Source: Flavobacteriaceae bacterium UBA6231 (lineage in GTDB: Bacteria > Bacteroidota > Bacteroidia > Flavobacteriales > Flavobacteriaceae). Taken from it: 64,000 nt of DNA. Numbering within the stretch: position 1 is the first letter of the stretch; each line of letters begins with the position of its first letter. The notes beneath the pieces were generated by a model that made no database searches, was not told where the DNA came from, and saw only the letters and a list, made by a program, of their open reading frames with translations. The translations under genes were made by a program, and so were the position numbers. The stretch spans positions 124,001-188,000 of the forward strand of contig DJWL01000088.1 of the NCBI GenBank assembly GCA_002441545.1, written 5' to 3'. Below, piece by piece: positions 29,808-40,048 of this stretch.

Positions 29808-30143
29808 ATGAAAAGAGTAATATTCTCATTAATAGCTATTACATTCTTTATACTAACTATAGGATGTAGTGTATTTCAAAATTCTGGAAATAGCAATCTT
29901 GTTATTAGACAAGCTGAAAATACTCCTGAAAATTTCTTGCCAGCAAAAGGTTTATTTCTTAATGATAACTCATGTATAAATCCAATGATAGACCCAAGAG
30001 ATGGAACACAACTTATTATGGTATCTTCTAATAATGGAATGGCTAACTATAAAGTTTCACCAAATAAATATGGATTAAGAAAGGGAGAGTTATTAAGAGT
30101 TGATTGCAAAACAGGAATTGCTGTTGGCATTGTTAAAGAATAA
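29808..30143 (+). CDS. Small putative lipoprotein
   Basis: The 111-residue product has a lipoprotein signal (FILTIGC, Cys at about residue 20), then NPMIDPRDGTQLIMVSSNNG and a C-terminal RKGELLRVDCKTGIAVGIV. The core resembles short conserved flavobacterial lipoproteins without known function. It is monocistronic, flanked by 0.5 kb or more of empty sequence on both sides. It is expected to be tethered to a membrane facing the periplasm. Confidence 0.75.
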   Translation: MKRVIFSLIAITFFILTIGCSVFQNSGNSNLVIRQAENTPENFLPAKGLFLNDNSCINPMIDPRDGTQLIMVSSNNGMANYKVSPNKYGLRKGELLRVDCKTGIAVGIVKE

Positions 30144-30659
30144 TTTAAATAGTTTTAAACAGTTACCTTTTATACTAAAAACCTGCCCCGTTTTAAATAA
30201 AGGCTAATTAATTTCAAACATTAATCTCATTAAGCATGAGTACAATATATTAAGACTTTATTGGATAAATCTCCATTATTCTACTTTTCAGCAACGCCAA
30301 TATATCTAGCATTATTGGTATTAATAAAAAATACAATAAAACTAATTTGTTCTATCAAATTTGAAATTGTGTCTCAACAAAAAATCTCATTTTGGATTGC
30401 CAAATCTTTCTATATAATTTGAGAAAAGTTGAAAAAATTGAAGAATTATAGTAATAAATTCATAAATAGTCTTTGGTTTTATAATATTTCTACTTTATCG
30501 AACACAAAACCCTTAATTTTTGTATTGACAATATTTATATTTACTAAATGAAGTATCATAAACCTATGTCGTTTAAAGTTATATAACATAAACATGTGGT
30601 TTTAAGTTTTTTCATTTATTGAAAAGAATGTTTTTGTAATTTTACTATAAAAGCAATAA
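30144..30659. other. Intergenic region before the sensor kinase
   Basis: About 515 bases with no credible frame. The last part reads TTTTTGTAATTTTACTATAA (30631-30650), which resembles the sequence in front of the partner regulator gene (TTTGTAATTTTG) and may be the kinase promoter. Confidence 0.45.
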
Positions 30660-33600
30660 ATGGTTCGTGTTATCTTTTTGTGTATTTTGTTTGTTATTAA
30701 CTTTTCAGCAATTGGTCAAATACAAAATGTTTATAACCGAATTTCAACTACTGAAGGTTTAAACACAAATAAAGTTAACTGCATCTATCAAGACAAAAAA
30801 GGTTTTTTTTGGATTGGAACTCAGAATGGAATTCAAAGATTTGACGGTCGTAAATTTATAAACTTTAGAAGTAATGGTCTTACAAAATCATTGCCTCCTT
30901 ACAGCATAGACCAGATATTGGATGCTGGTAATAATAAGATGTGGATAAGGCAGGGTAGTATTGTTGGTTTATTCAACCCAATTACTTTTGAATATTCTAA
31001 TATACCAATAGAGGACTACCATAAATACTCTAGCTCAGGAAATATCAAACTGGTTCGTGATAGTAGGGATAATACATTTTTATGTTTAGAAAAATATGAG
31101 CTCCTCTGGTATGATCAAGAAAATAATAAATTCACTAAAAATAACCTGCCAATTAAAGTACCCGATGGGTGGCCGGTTAGTGATTTATATGAAGATACTT
31201 TAAGAGATGATTATTGGATATGCAGTGCTAAAGGTTTAGCAGTATATAATCATAAAAATAAATCCATCAATTACCACAATCACAATCAGGAAAAAATAGC
31301 ATTTTTTGAAAATCAAAATTTGTTATTTGTATATAATTTTTATATTGACAAATCCAATACCTGGTGGATTTTTTACTGGGATTATAATCCTTTGGATGAA
31401 AGGGCTAAAATTATTCACTATGATCCTAAAAAGAATCAAGTTATTCCTGATACAATTGACTTAAAGTCACATTTACCTGCTTATTATGAGTTATCTTGGG
31501 TTTTTGAAACTAAAAAGGGAAATATATGGTCTGGAGGACTAAACTCACTCCTTAAATATGAGTCCGAATCAAAAGCATTAGTTCAATATAAAAAGTCTAC
31601 TCCTTCAGATTTTGATATTAATTGCAGAAAAATAAATCAAATGTACCAAGATCGAGAAGGTAACATTTGGATTTGTACAGATAACGGGATTTATATATTT
31701 TCTGAAGACAATGCTATCTTCAATTATACTTTTGATAAAAGTGAATTGAACAATAATTTAACGGTGACATCTCTACTTGAAACAAAAAATTCAAAAAATT
31801 GGATAGGAACTTGGGGTAATGGAATCTTTTTACTTGACAACCATATAAAGGAAATTAAAAATAATCTATATGAGTCAATACCCATACAAAAGCATAAGCA
31901 ATATTCTCAGATTTGGGATTTATGCCAGCATGAAGAATCGGGACTTATTTGGGCAGGTTGTCAAGGTGGCTTTTTAATGATTTTCAATCCAGACACAAAT
32001 AAGCCTTTAGAACTATTGAACCTGCCAATATTTGAGAATTCAACAATTCGTCAGGTTCTGGAGGATAAAGATGGAAATCTTCTTTTTGGAACTCAAAGTG
32101 GACGCCTCATTAAGTGGACAAAAGGAAGTAAAATTATTAATGAAAGTTTTGAAATTATTCATGAGTTTAATACCAGTATTTTTGTTCTTTATAAGGACAA
32201 TGCAAATCGTATCTGGATTGGAACGCATAAGGCAGGTGTATATTTAATGGATCCTATTGGGAAAAATGTGATTTCACATTTTATGGAAAAGCCTTATACA
32301 GATTTGCCTCCAATTGGACTTGGCATAGCTGATATTGAACAGTATAATGATAGTATTTATTTCGTCAGTAATGGATTTCTAAATATCATTAATTCTAATA
32401 CTGGTGACTTTAAAACACTTACCCAATTAGATGGACTAGCAGGTGCAGAAGTCTCTAGAATGTTATTGGACAATAATGAAATTCTATGGTTCACTCATAA
32501 CAACGGTATCGGAAGCTATAATCATGAAAAAAAAGTATTTGCTTCTTACAATGAAAGAAACGGAGTTATTTTCGGCAATAAATCAATTTTTAGTAAATTA
32601 AAAAAGAGAAATGGTGAGTTGTGGTTCGCTGGAGAAAATATATTATACAAATTTAACCCTTTCCAACTAAATGTTGATAATGTTCCAAATGAAGTGACAT
32701 TAACAGATTTTAAAATATTCAATAAATTCATTCCCCTTGACTCATTACTTTCATTAGATAAAGTAAAACTGAAACCCGAACAAAATTCATTTACAATTTA
32801 TTTTTCATCATTAAGTTATACACAGCAGTACAATCTTGTATATTATTATAAACTTGAAGGAGTAGATAACGAATGGGTTAAAGCAGGGCGTGAACTTGCT
32901 GCAAATTACACCGTTTTACCACCTGGTAATTATAATTTTAAAGTTAAATGTGTTAACCAGCAAAGTGACAAATCTACTGGCATCACCTCTTTAAGTCTGT
33001 CAATTTTACCGCATTATTACCAAACTTGGTGGTTCACAATTCTTGTTTTACTTGCTGTGAGTATTTTAATATATTTTATTTATCATCAACGCATTAACAA
33101 GTTATTGGCTGTTGAACGTATAAGAACTAAAGTTGCTCGTGATCTTCATGACGATATTGGCTCAACTTTAAGCACAATAAATATCCTAAGCTCAATGGCA
33201 AAAAGTAAAATGATTACAGATCCTGTTAAGACAAGTTCATATATAAGTAAGATAACAGATAATAGCCAACAAATGATGGAGGCTATGGATGATATTGTGT
33301 GGAGTATAAAACCAGATAATGACAGCATGCTAAAAATTGTAGCTAGAATGAGGGAACATGTCTCAGGAATACTTGAACCAAAAGATATAGAAATTAATTT
33401 CAATATTGAAGAAAGAGTACTTGATATTAGATTAAATATGGAAGCAAGACGTGATGTATTTTTAATATTTAAAGAAGCTGTAAATAATATAGCTAAATAT
33501 TCTTCTTGTAGTAAAGCGGACATTGAGTTAAAATACAAGAATCATAAGCTTATAATGATTGTAAAAGATAATGGGAGAGGATTTGAAGTGCTTGAAGCAG

Positions 33601-33722
33601 ATGGAGGAAATGGTTTAGGAAACATGAAAAAGAGAGCAGAGTCATTGCAAGGAATAATAGAAATAAAAAGTCAACAAGGTTTTGGCACGGAAGTTATTTT
33701 AAATATTCCTGTCAATACATGA
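30660..33722 (+). CDS. Propeller-type sensor histidine kinase
   Basis: The 1020-residue kinase has a signal peptide and two periplasmic seven-bladed 'two-component regulator propeller' units (blades such as GFFWIGTQNGIQRFDG and NGNIWICTDNGIYIFSED-type). A Y_Y_Y domain follows at about 690-780 and a membrane helix at about 788-808. The HisKA_3 dimerisation domain has the phospho-His in ARDLHDDIGSTLSTI (about 830). The ATPase domain ends in DNGRGF and GLGNMKKRAESLQG. It is the NarL-type partner of the LuxR regulator 61 bases downstream. The ligand is unknown; relatives respond to glycans or envelope signals. Confidence 0.92.
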   Translation: MVRVIFLCILFVINFSAIGQIQNVYNRISTTEGLNTNKVNCIYQDKKGFFWIGTQNGIQRFDGRKFINFRSNGLTKSLPPYSIDQILDAGNNKMWIRQGSIVGLFNPITFEYSNIPIEDYHKYSSSGNIKLVRDSRDNTFLCLEKYELLWYDQENNKFTKNNLPIKVPDGWPVSDLYEDTLRDDYWICSAKGLAVYNHKNKSINYHNHNQEKIAFFENQNLLFVYNFYIDKSNTWWIFYWDYNPLDERAKIIHYDPKKNQVIPDTIDLKSHLPAYYELSWVFETKKGNIWSGGLNSLLKYESESKALVQYKKSTPSDFDINCRKINQMYQDREGNIWICTDNGIYIFSEDNAIFNYTFDKSELNNNLTVTSLLETKNSKNWIGTWGNGIFLLDNHIKEIKNNLYESIPIQKHKQYSQIWDLCQHEESGLIWAGCQGGFLMIFNPDTNKPLELLNLPIFENSTIRQVLEDKDGNLLFGTQSGRLIKWTKGSKIINESFEIIHEFNTSIFVLYKDNANRIWIGTHKAGVYLMDPIGKNVISHFMEKPYTDLPPIGLGIADIEQYNDSIYFVSNGFLNIINSNTGDFKTLTQLDGLAGAEVSRMLLDNNEILWFTHNNGIGSYNHEKKVFASYNERNGVIFGNKSIFSKLKKRNGELWFAGENILYKFNPFQLNVDNVPNEVTLTDFKIFNKFIPLDSLLSLDKVKLKPEQNSFTIYFSSLSYTQQYNLVYYYKLEGVDNEWVKAGRELAANYTVLPPGNYNFKVKCVNQQSDKSTGITSLSLSILPHYYQTWWFTILVLLAVSILIYFIYHQRINKLLAVERIRTKVARDLHDDIGSTLSTINILSSMAKSKMITDPVKTSSYISKITDNSQQMMEAMDDIVWSIKPDNDSMLKIVARMREHVSGILEPKDIEINFNIEERVLDIRLNMEARRDVFLIFKEAVNNIAKYSSCSKADIELKYKNHKLIMIVKDNGRGFEVLEADGGNGLGNMKKRAESLQGIIEIKSQQGFGTEVILNIPVNT

Positions 33723-33763
33723 TTTTCACATATTTATGTGTGTTTTGATTGTTAATCAATTTG

Positions 33764-33771
33764 TAATTTTG
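33764..33771 (+). promoter_or_regulatory. Possible -7 box of the response regulator gene
   Basis: TAATTTTG fits the Bacteroidota -7 consensus TAnnTTTG and lies 12 bases before the ATG at 33784, which would give a very short leader. A TTTTG about 16 bases upstream could serve as -33, though the spacing is short. Confidence 0.35.
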
Positions 33772-33783
33772 TAACAAAAAATC

Positions 33784-34416
33784 ATGATAAGAGTGCTAAT
33801 TTACGAAGATAATCCACAGCTAAGAGAAGGCTTAACAATGCTCATAGATGGAAGTGAAGGGTTTAATGTAGTGGCTTCTTACAAAAACTGTAACAATATT
33901 TTAAGCGAATTAAAAACATGGGAACCAGATGTTCTTTTAATGGATATTGATATGCCTGGAGTAAATGGAATAGAAGGGCTCAAAAAAGTAAGAGAAATTA
34001 ACCAAGAAGTTAAGATTTTAATGCTTACTGTTTTTGATGATAATAAAAACGTATTTGAGGCCTTAAAGAATGGGGCTAATGGTTATTTGTTAAAAAAAAC
34101 ACCACCAGCAAAATTGTTGGAATATATTGGAGACGTAGCTTCAGGTGGAGCACCAATGACTTCATCTATCGCTACACAAGTTCTTAAAATGTTTTCAGAA
34201 TTACCTCAACAATCAAATAACGAATATAATTTAAGCGAACGTGAAAAACAGGTTTTGCAATTTCTTGTAAATGGTTACAGTTATAAAATGATTGCTAATG
34301 ATATGTTTATAGCCATTGATACGGTTCGTTCTCACATAAAAAAAATCTACGAAAAACTTCATGTAAACAGCAAGAGCGAAGCTGTGGCTAAAGCCTTTAA
34401 AGATAAATTACTATAA
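33784..34416 (+). CDS. NarL/LuxR-family response regulator
   Basis: The 210-residue regulator has a receiver domain at 1-120 with acidic pair YEDN, phospho-Asp in DVLLMDIDMPGVNG (about residue 56) and Lys in LLKKTPP. A LuxR-type helix-turn-helix lies at about 145-205 (LSEREKQVLQFLVNGYSYKM, then IDTVRSHIKKIYEKL). It is the cognate regulator of the propeller kinase immediately upstream. The aspartic protease gene that follows is separated by a strong terminator, so kinase and regulator form a two-gene unit. Confidence 0.93.
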   Translation: MIRVLIYEDNPQLREGLTMLIDGSEGFNVVASYKNCNNILSELKTWEPDVLLMDIDMPGVNGIEGLKKVREINQEVKILMLTVFDDNKNVFEALKNGANGYLLKKTPPAKLLEYIGDVASGGAPMTSSIATQVLKMFSELPQQSNNEYNLSEREKQVLQFLVNGYSYKMIANDMFIAIDTVRSHIKKIYEKLHVNSKSEAVAKAFKDKLL

Positions 34417-34431
34417 ATAGTTGTAGAAGGA

Positions 34432-34470
34432 AGCAAAAAAGATGTGATTTAAATTCACGTCTTTTTTGCT
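34432..34470 (+). terminator. Rho-independent terminator after the response regulator
   Basis: A 16-bp stem (AGCAAAAAAGATGTGA paired with TCACGTCTTTTTTGCT, one wobble) closes a 7-base loop. The T-rich right arm serves as the release tract. The core GATGTGA is shared with the terminator at 35755. Confidence 0.8.
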
Positions 34471-34548
34471 TTAGGGTTCAACTTTCACTCTTTTATGCGA
34501 TTGCAGAACATGTAATAACATCTTTTATTTGCTGAGATAATTTAAAAA

Positions 34549-35721
34549 ATGAAAAATCTAAAAGCACTCTGTTTGGTGGTAATGATTTGTTTCTTTTGTA
34601 AAGCTCAAGAACAACCTATTGCCATTGTCCCACTTTTACAGCAAGGAGTACATACCTTTATTAAAGTTAAAATAAATAATTCTGATAAAAGTTATGTATT
34701 TCTATTTGATACTAGAGCTGGTTCATCTGTAGCGTCTTTATCATTAGCAGATGAAACTAAATTAATCAAATCAAGTGAAGAAGTTGTTTTAGAGACTGCC
34801 GGAGGTGTTAGCACTGTGCCTATTTCACATGACAACATGTTGCATTTAGAAGGTTTAGATATCAATAACATAAACTTTTATATAGATGATATTTCGCATA
34901 TAACTTTTCAAGGGGAAAAGTTGGATGGTGTTATTGGTTATGAATTATTAAAGGATTATGTAACTCTTTTAAATTATGAAAAGAATCAATTAGAGTTTTA
35001 CCCATCTAATACTAAGGCTTTTGATACTTACAATTCGGTACCTTTTACACTAGTTGAAGATTTACCAACGGTAAGTTTAAGTTTTACTACAACAAGTGGT
35101 AAAACCTTTGCTGGAAATTTTTATTTTGATTCTGGTGCCGGTTTTTCTTTGAGCGTCAATTCTTCATTTGCAGAAAAGCACAACCTTTTAAATGAATTTG
35201 ATAAAAAAACCAAAATTCCAGTTATGGATGCCTCAATGTCCAATAGTTTTGAAAATTATATGGCAACTCTTAATCAATTAACATTGTTAAATTATTCATT
35301 TAATGATTTACCAATATCTGTTTCAATGGCGAAATCAGGAGCCTCTTCATCTGAAAAAATAGATGGAATTTTAGGAATTGATATTATTAAAAGATTCAAT
35401 GTGGTTTTGGATTATAAAAAAACTAGCCTGATTCTTTTTCCTAACAGTCATTATAGCAATCCGTTTAATTTCAATTTAACTGGTTTAAGTTTAAAACAGA
35501 ACAAAAACGAAATTACAGTAAATTATGTTACTGAAAATTCACCTGCTTCTATAGCAGGTTTTCAAAAAAATGATATTATTATTGGTATTGATGGAATGAC
35601 TTGTGAAAACACTTCAGATGCTAGAAAAATATTAAATGATTCCAATAAAACCTTTACTGTTGAGATTAAAAGGAGAGACAAGAAGGAAACATTATCTTTA
35701 AAACCCAAAAGATATTATTAG
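34549..35721 (+). CDS. Exported retropepsin-like aspartic protease with PDZ domain
   Basis: The 390-residue protein has a signal peptide (ending KAQ), two aspartyl-protease halves and a C-terminal PDZ domain (about 300-388, SPASIAGFQKNDIIIGIDG). The second active-site motif is FDSGAG (about residue 192). The first reads FDTRAG (about 52-57), where the usual DTG glycine is Arg, so activity is uncertain. Relatives are periplasmic or surface proteases of unknown targets. It is a single gene between two near-identical terminators. Confidence 0.85.
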   Translation: MKNLKALCLVVMICFFCKAQEQPIAIVPLLQQGVHTFIKVKINNSDKSYVFLFDTRAGSSVASLSLADETKLIKSSEEVVLETAGGVSTVPISHDNMLHLEGLDINNINFYIDDISHITFQGEKLDGVIGYELLKDYVTLLNYEKNQLEFYPSNTKAFDTYNSVPFTLVEDLPTVSLSFTTTSGKTFAGNFYFDSGAGFSLSVNSSFAEKHNLLNEFDKKTKIPVMDASMSNSFENYMATLNQLTLLNYSFNDLPISVSMAKSGASSSEKIDGILGIDIIKRFNVVLDYKKTSLILFPNSHYSNPFNFNLTGLSLKQNKNEITVNYVTENSPASIAGFQKNDIIIGIDGMTCENTSDARKILNDSNKTFTVEIKRRDKKETLSLKPKRYY

Positions 35722-35754
35722 AGTTTAATAATTTGATCTTAATATGATTTGAAT

Positions 35755-35785
35755 AAAAAGATGTGAATTTTTATCACATCTTTTT
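35755..35785 (+). terminator. Rho-independent terminator after the aspartic protease
   Basis: A perfect 12-bp stem (AAAAAGATGTGA/TCACATCTTTTT) closes a 7-base loop and is followed by more T. It is almost the same hairpin as the one at 34432-34470. Confidence 0.85.
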
Positions 35786-36024
35786 ATTTTTTTGAAGATG
35801 ATTTTCACATTTTCATGTTATTGTCAAACTTCGATATTGATATGTTCTTTGTATCCTTAATTTAATATATCAATTTATAAATACAAGTAGTAAAAATATT
35901 TTAATAACACGAAAAAAAGAATAGTAAACTATATAAAAAATAATAAATATTGTAACAAAGTTTTATGACTGCCGTCATTACATCTGTTAGAAAACAATCA
36001 TTAATCAAAAAAACGAATAAAATC

Positions 36025-36600
36025 ATGAAAAACAACATTTTTAAATTAGTTACAGCAGTTACAGTTCTAATTATTTTAGGATGCAATAACTCAAACAATG
36101 AAAAAAAAGATTATCAGAACAAAGCAACCGTGCAAGATCAAATAACAAGAGGAAAGTATTTAGTAAATACCATTGGATGTAATGATTGCCACTCTCCCAA
36201 AATCATGACAGAAAAAGGTCCTATTCCAGATCCTAACAGGTTGTTATCCGGGCATGATTCAAATGAAGCATTACCTCCTTTTAACCCAGAAACAGTTAAA
36301 GGTTATGTTTTGTTTAACATGAACAGTACGGCAGTTGTAGGTCCTTGGGGAACATCTTTCGCTGCAAATTTAACTCCAGACGCGACAGGTATTGGGTCGT
36401 GGTCTGACGAACATTTTTTAAGAGCTATGAAACAAGGAAAGTATAAAGGCCTTGAAAATAGCAGACAACTATTGCCTCCTATGCCATGGCCTTCCTACTC
36501 ACAAATGCCTGATGAAGACATCAAAGCCATTTTTGCATATTTAAAAAGTATAAAACCTGTTGAAAATATAGTTCCACAGCCAATAGCCCCACAAATCTAA
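36025..36600 (+). CDS. Cytochrome c lipoprotein
   Basis: I chose the ATG at 36025 because it begins a lipoprotein signal (LIILGC at about 20). The in-frame ATG at 35965 would add an unlikely leader. The 191-residue product has one haem-binding motif, CNDCH, in YLVNTIGCNDCHSPK, and a C-terminal segment with a candidate Met ligand (SQMPDEDIKAIFAYLKSIKP). It is a mono-haem class I cytochrome c facing the periplasm, likely an electron carrier. No oxidase or dehydrogenase partner is adjacent. Confidence 0.88.
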   Translation: MKNNIFKLVTAVTVLIILGCNNSNNEKKDYQNKATVQDQITRGKYLVNTIGCNDCHSPKIMTEKGPIPDPNRLLSGHDSNEALPPFNPETVKGYVLFNMNSTAVVGPWGTSFAANLTPDATGIGSWSDEHFLRAMKQGKYKGLENSRQLLPPMPWPSYSQMPDEDIKAIFAYLKSIKPVENIVPQPIAPQI

Positions 36601-36697
36601 AGTATAACTCCATTTTTATTATAGATATAAACTCCCCTTTTGGAGCCAGACTATTTATGTCTAAAAATAAAAAAATCATTTAATTATAAAACTAACA

Positions 36698-37991
36698 GTG
36701 AAATATTTAGTGCTACTTATGTGTATTCTTTTATCTCAAATAATACAATCTCAAAGCTTGTTTAAAAAGATAAAGGAAACCACTAAACAAACTTCAGAAA
36801 ACGTTATTTTAAATAAGGCAGAAGAGAAAACCACAAATACTTTAGACAGTGCTTTTTCTAAGAAAAAACATAAAAAGTCTTCAAAAAATGAAGATAAAAT
36901 AGCACATCAAACAGATTCGGTAAAGCCAACTTTTTTAAAGCAATATTCTAAGTTCGTTTTTACTCCTGGAGAAACGGTTGTTTACTACAGGGATTTTGTA
37001 GAAGACAATATAGGAGAACTCCCAACGGGTTGGAACATCAATGGATCTGGCGAGGTGGTAACTTTTAATAATCTATCTGGAAATTGGTTAAAATTAATGC
37101 AGAATTCAACCTTTTTAACAGATAACACGTCTTTATTTGAAGAAAACTTCACAGTAGAATTCGATCTAATGTTTAATAGCCTTGGAGATGAGATTGCCTA
37201 ATTATCCAGCTTTTTATTTTGGTTTTCTTTCCTCTGGGGAAAAACCTTCTAATCACAATTCGCTTTTAGGGTTTCCTGATGAAGATTTCTTGACTAAGGT
37301 ATATTTAGGATTGATTAAGGATGGTAATGGAAACTCAATATTGCAGCTTGAAAGTTTAGAAAACGGAAGTGAATATTTTAAAACAGAAATAAAAACTTTT
37401 CCAAAATTGGAAAAGATTGTAAATAAACCTGTTCATATATCTGTACAAGTCCAAAAAGAACGTTACAGATTGTTGATCAATGAAAACAAAATCTTTGATC
37501 TCCCAAAAGCTATTGCATTAAATCATAAGATAAATCAACTGTATTTTCAAGTGAGTGATATTGGTTTGTCTGATGAAAACGTTGGAGTTTTCATTTCAAA
37601 CATCCGTGCAGCAAAAGGAAACCCAGATCTACGAAAAAATCTTTTAGACAAAGGGTCATTCACTACATCAGCCATACTTTTTGATACCGATAAAGCAATC
37701 ATTAAACCAGAGTCTTATGGTATTTTAAATGAAATAGGAAATATCCTTAAATCAAATCCAGAATTAAAGATTGAAATTGTTGGACATACTGATAATGTTG
37801 GTACAGAAAGCGAAAATCAAATTCTCTCAGAGAAAAGAGCAACTTCAATTAGCACCTTTTTTAATACTCAATTCAATATTAAAAAAGAACGTATGAAAAC
37901 CTCTGGTAAGGGAGAAAAGTTTCCTATTTCAGACAATAATGCAATAGAAGGAAAAGCCAAGAACAGACGTGTAGAATTTATAAAAATTTAA
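36698..37991 (+). pseudogene. OmpA-family protein interrupted by a frameshift
   Basis: The gene starts with GTG at 36698 (signal peptide ending IQSQ) and is open to 37201. The rest continues in the next frame (from about 37182) to 37991. Together they cover the same layout as the intact OmpA gene at 18603: charged helix, the block YYRDFVEDNIGELPTGWNI, then an OmpA domain with ILFDTDKAIIKPESYGIL, IGHTDN-type VGHTDNVGTE and KAKNRRVEFIKI. The shift lies at about 37180-37195, near GGAGATGAGATTGCC. It may be a genuine mutation, a sequencing error or recoding. Confidence 0.85.
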
Positions 37992-38008
37992 TAATTAATA
38001 GTTAAATT

Positions 38009-38818
38009 ATGAACTTAGAAAGAGTAAGAGACAGAATTCAATACTTTGGTAAATTTAAACCCACATATGATGTTTTAAATAATTTGCAAAAGCAGTTTTT
38101 ATTGCATGTTCCTTTTGAAAACCTTGATATTCATTTAAATATCCCTTTAGACTATTCATCATCACATATTTATAATAAAATTATTGAACGGCATAGAGGT
38201 GGCGTTTGCTATGAAAACAATAGTCTTTTTTATGACATTTTGAAAACTATTGGTTTTCAAGTAGATTTTATAAGTGGTGAAATGTTTAAGGGACTACCGC
38301 TTAAAAATGATTTAAACCATATGCACATGGCCTTATTGGTTCGTATTGATGATGAAATTTTCTTGGTTGATGTGGGTAATGGCAAATCATTTGGTAGTCC
38401 TATTCCTATATTAAAAAAGGCATATTCAAAAGGAGAAGACTCACATTACATAGTTAATGATTTTCAGGATATTAAAGCATTGTATTTTAAAGATTCCAAT
38501 AGGAAATTAACCCCTAGATATGTTTTTGATCTGTTTCCTAGAAAGCGAGAAGACTTTAAACAAGCTTGTGTCTTTATAGAAACCTCACCAGAATCGGTTT
38601 TCCTTAAAGGAACATTAGCTTCAATTTATCAAGAGGAAGGGAGAATAACCTTAACCGGTCCAAAGCTTATTAGTACTAAGGGAGAAAATAAATTGGCTAC
38701 ATCAATATCTTCAAAAGAAGAGCTGAACACCATTTTAAAAAGTGAGTTTAAAATTGCTTTAGAAGATTTACAACTTGAGTTGTTACATAAAAAAACAGCA
38801 GAAACCCTCATACTATAA
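38009..38818 (+). CDS. nat: Arylamine N-acetyltransferase
   Basis: The 269-residue protein has the NAT family layout: HVPFENLDIHL near residue 30, catalytic Cys in RHRGGVCYENN (about 68), His in MHMALLV (about 106) and Asp in LVDVGNG (about 122). It transfers acetyl from acetyl-CoA to aromatic amines or hydrazines in the cytoplasm. The start is 17 bases after the broken OmpA gene. The next gene begins 28 bases after its stop. Confidence 0.9.
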   Translation: MNLERVRDRIQYFGKFKPTYDVLNNLQKQFLLHVPFENLDIHLNIPLDYSSSHIYNKIIERHRGGVCYENNSLFYDILKTIGFQVDFISGEMFKGLPLKNDLNHMHMALLVRIDDEIFLVDVGNGKSFGSPIPILKKAYSKGEDSHYIVNDFQDIKALYFKDSNRKLTPRYVFDLFPRKREDFKQACVFIETSPESVFLKGTLASIYQEEGRITLTGPKLISTKGENKLATSISSKEELNTILKSEFKIALEDLQLELLHKKTAETLIL

Positions 38819-38846
38819 AAAAGCAAAATTTAAAACAAACATCATC

Positions 38847-40016
38847 ATGAAATTATCATTCACAATTTTATTTTTAATAATCACAAACAGTATTTATTCA
38901 CAACAATCAAAACCATCAATACTAGGAAACGTAGATTTTTATGCACTATTAAAATCTGCTCCCGTATTGCAATCAACTCCAGAAGCTGCTTTTGAATACG
39001 CTTGTAATAAAGATATCAATTGTCAAGGTGATTCGCAACTGGAAACTCAGTATGAAAATTTTAAGAAAAAGATGGAAATGTACTCCAATCAATTAGCGTC
39101 TTCGCTTAAGTCCAAAGCTCAAGACTTTTATGGTAAAAAAGGACGTGAAGGATTGTATAACGATTCAAAAAAACAAGTAAACCAAAATGAATTGATACAA
39201 CAAATGGGTGGAGTAGATAAAATTAGCCAAATGAGTGAAAAAGAACGAGAGATAGCAGCTAAAAAAGCGCTTGCCATAAACACTTCAGCTTCGACATTTA
39301 GTCCCTTTTCTCAAGCAGAAATGCAACGTATGATTAATGACTCTGAATATGCTAAGCAAATGGCAGTGAAGTATAATAATATGACTGAAAAACAGAAAGC
39401 GGATTTAGTTAAAAATCAACTAGAAACAAAGAATGTTGATGTATCAAATAGTGAATTTGAAATGCAATCAAAGCAAAAACAAAATGCTAAAAACACAATA
39501 GACATTAACTCATTTGTTAGCAAGAACTTTTCTAAAATATCAGAAGCTTTTAAAACCTATAATTCAACCATTGAAAAATTACGAAAAACAACTGGTAATC
39601 ATGATGAATTGAATAAAAGTTATTCAGAATTATATAAAAAAATACCTCTGATAGTTATGGGAGAAGGAAAAATTCCTGATCCAAAAAAGGTAAAAGATTT
39701 AAATATCAAATACGCATTAAAACACAAGGAAAGAGCCTCATTGGAACTTTCACAAGTGCAAGTTGAGTACAAGCATTTAATAAATAGTGTCAATGAATCA
39801 ACTAATGATTACTATTCTTTTTTAGATAAAAATGAATATCGAGTAAATAGTAAAATGCAGAGTATATATACCGGTACAAATACAGAAATGTCATTAGCTC
39901 AAATTGAATTAAATATTGGTGAGTCCATAAGTAAGATTGCAGAAATAAGTTATTCTGAAAACTCAACAGCTTCAGGACATGAACAACACTATCAATACGT
40001 TTTAAATGAAAAATAA
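38847..40016 (+). CDS. Secreted coiled-coil protein of unknown function
   Basis: The start at 38847 gives a signal peptide (LFLIITNSIYSQ). The open frame extends upstream into the NAT gene but without an export signal. The 389-residue product is mostly helical and charged, with long coiled-coil-like stretches (EMQSKQKQNAKNTIDINSF and others) and a conserved-looking segment KIPLIVMGEGKIPDPKKVKD. It is followed by a beta-barrel gene 32 bases on, so it may be an envelope partner of that protein. No family is recognised. Confidence 0.75.
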   Translation: MKLSFTILFLIITNSIYSQQSKPSILGNVDFYALLKSAPVLQSTPEAAFEYACNKDINCQGDSQLETQYENFKKKMEMYSNQLASSLKSKAQDFYGKKGREGLYNDSKKQVNQNELIQQMGGVDKISQMSEKEREIAAKKALAINTSASTFSPFSQAEMQRMINDSEYAKQMAVKYNNMTEKQKADLVKNQLETKNVDVSNSEFEMQSKQKQNAKNTIDINSFVSKNFSKISEAFKTYNSTIEKLRKTTGNHDELNKSYSELYKKIPLIVMGEGKIPDPKKVKDLNIKYALKHKERASLELSQVQVEYKHLINSVNESTNDYYSFLDKNEYRVNSKMQSIYTGTNTEMSLAQIELNIGESISKIAEISYSENSTASGHEQHYQYVLNEK

Positions 40017-40048
40017 ATTATAATCTATTATCAATCAAAATCACAATC

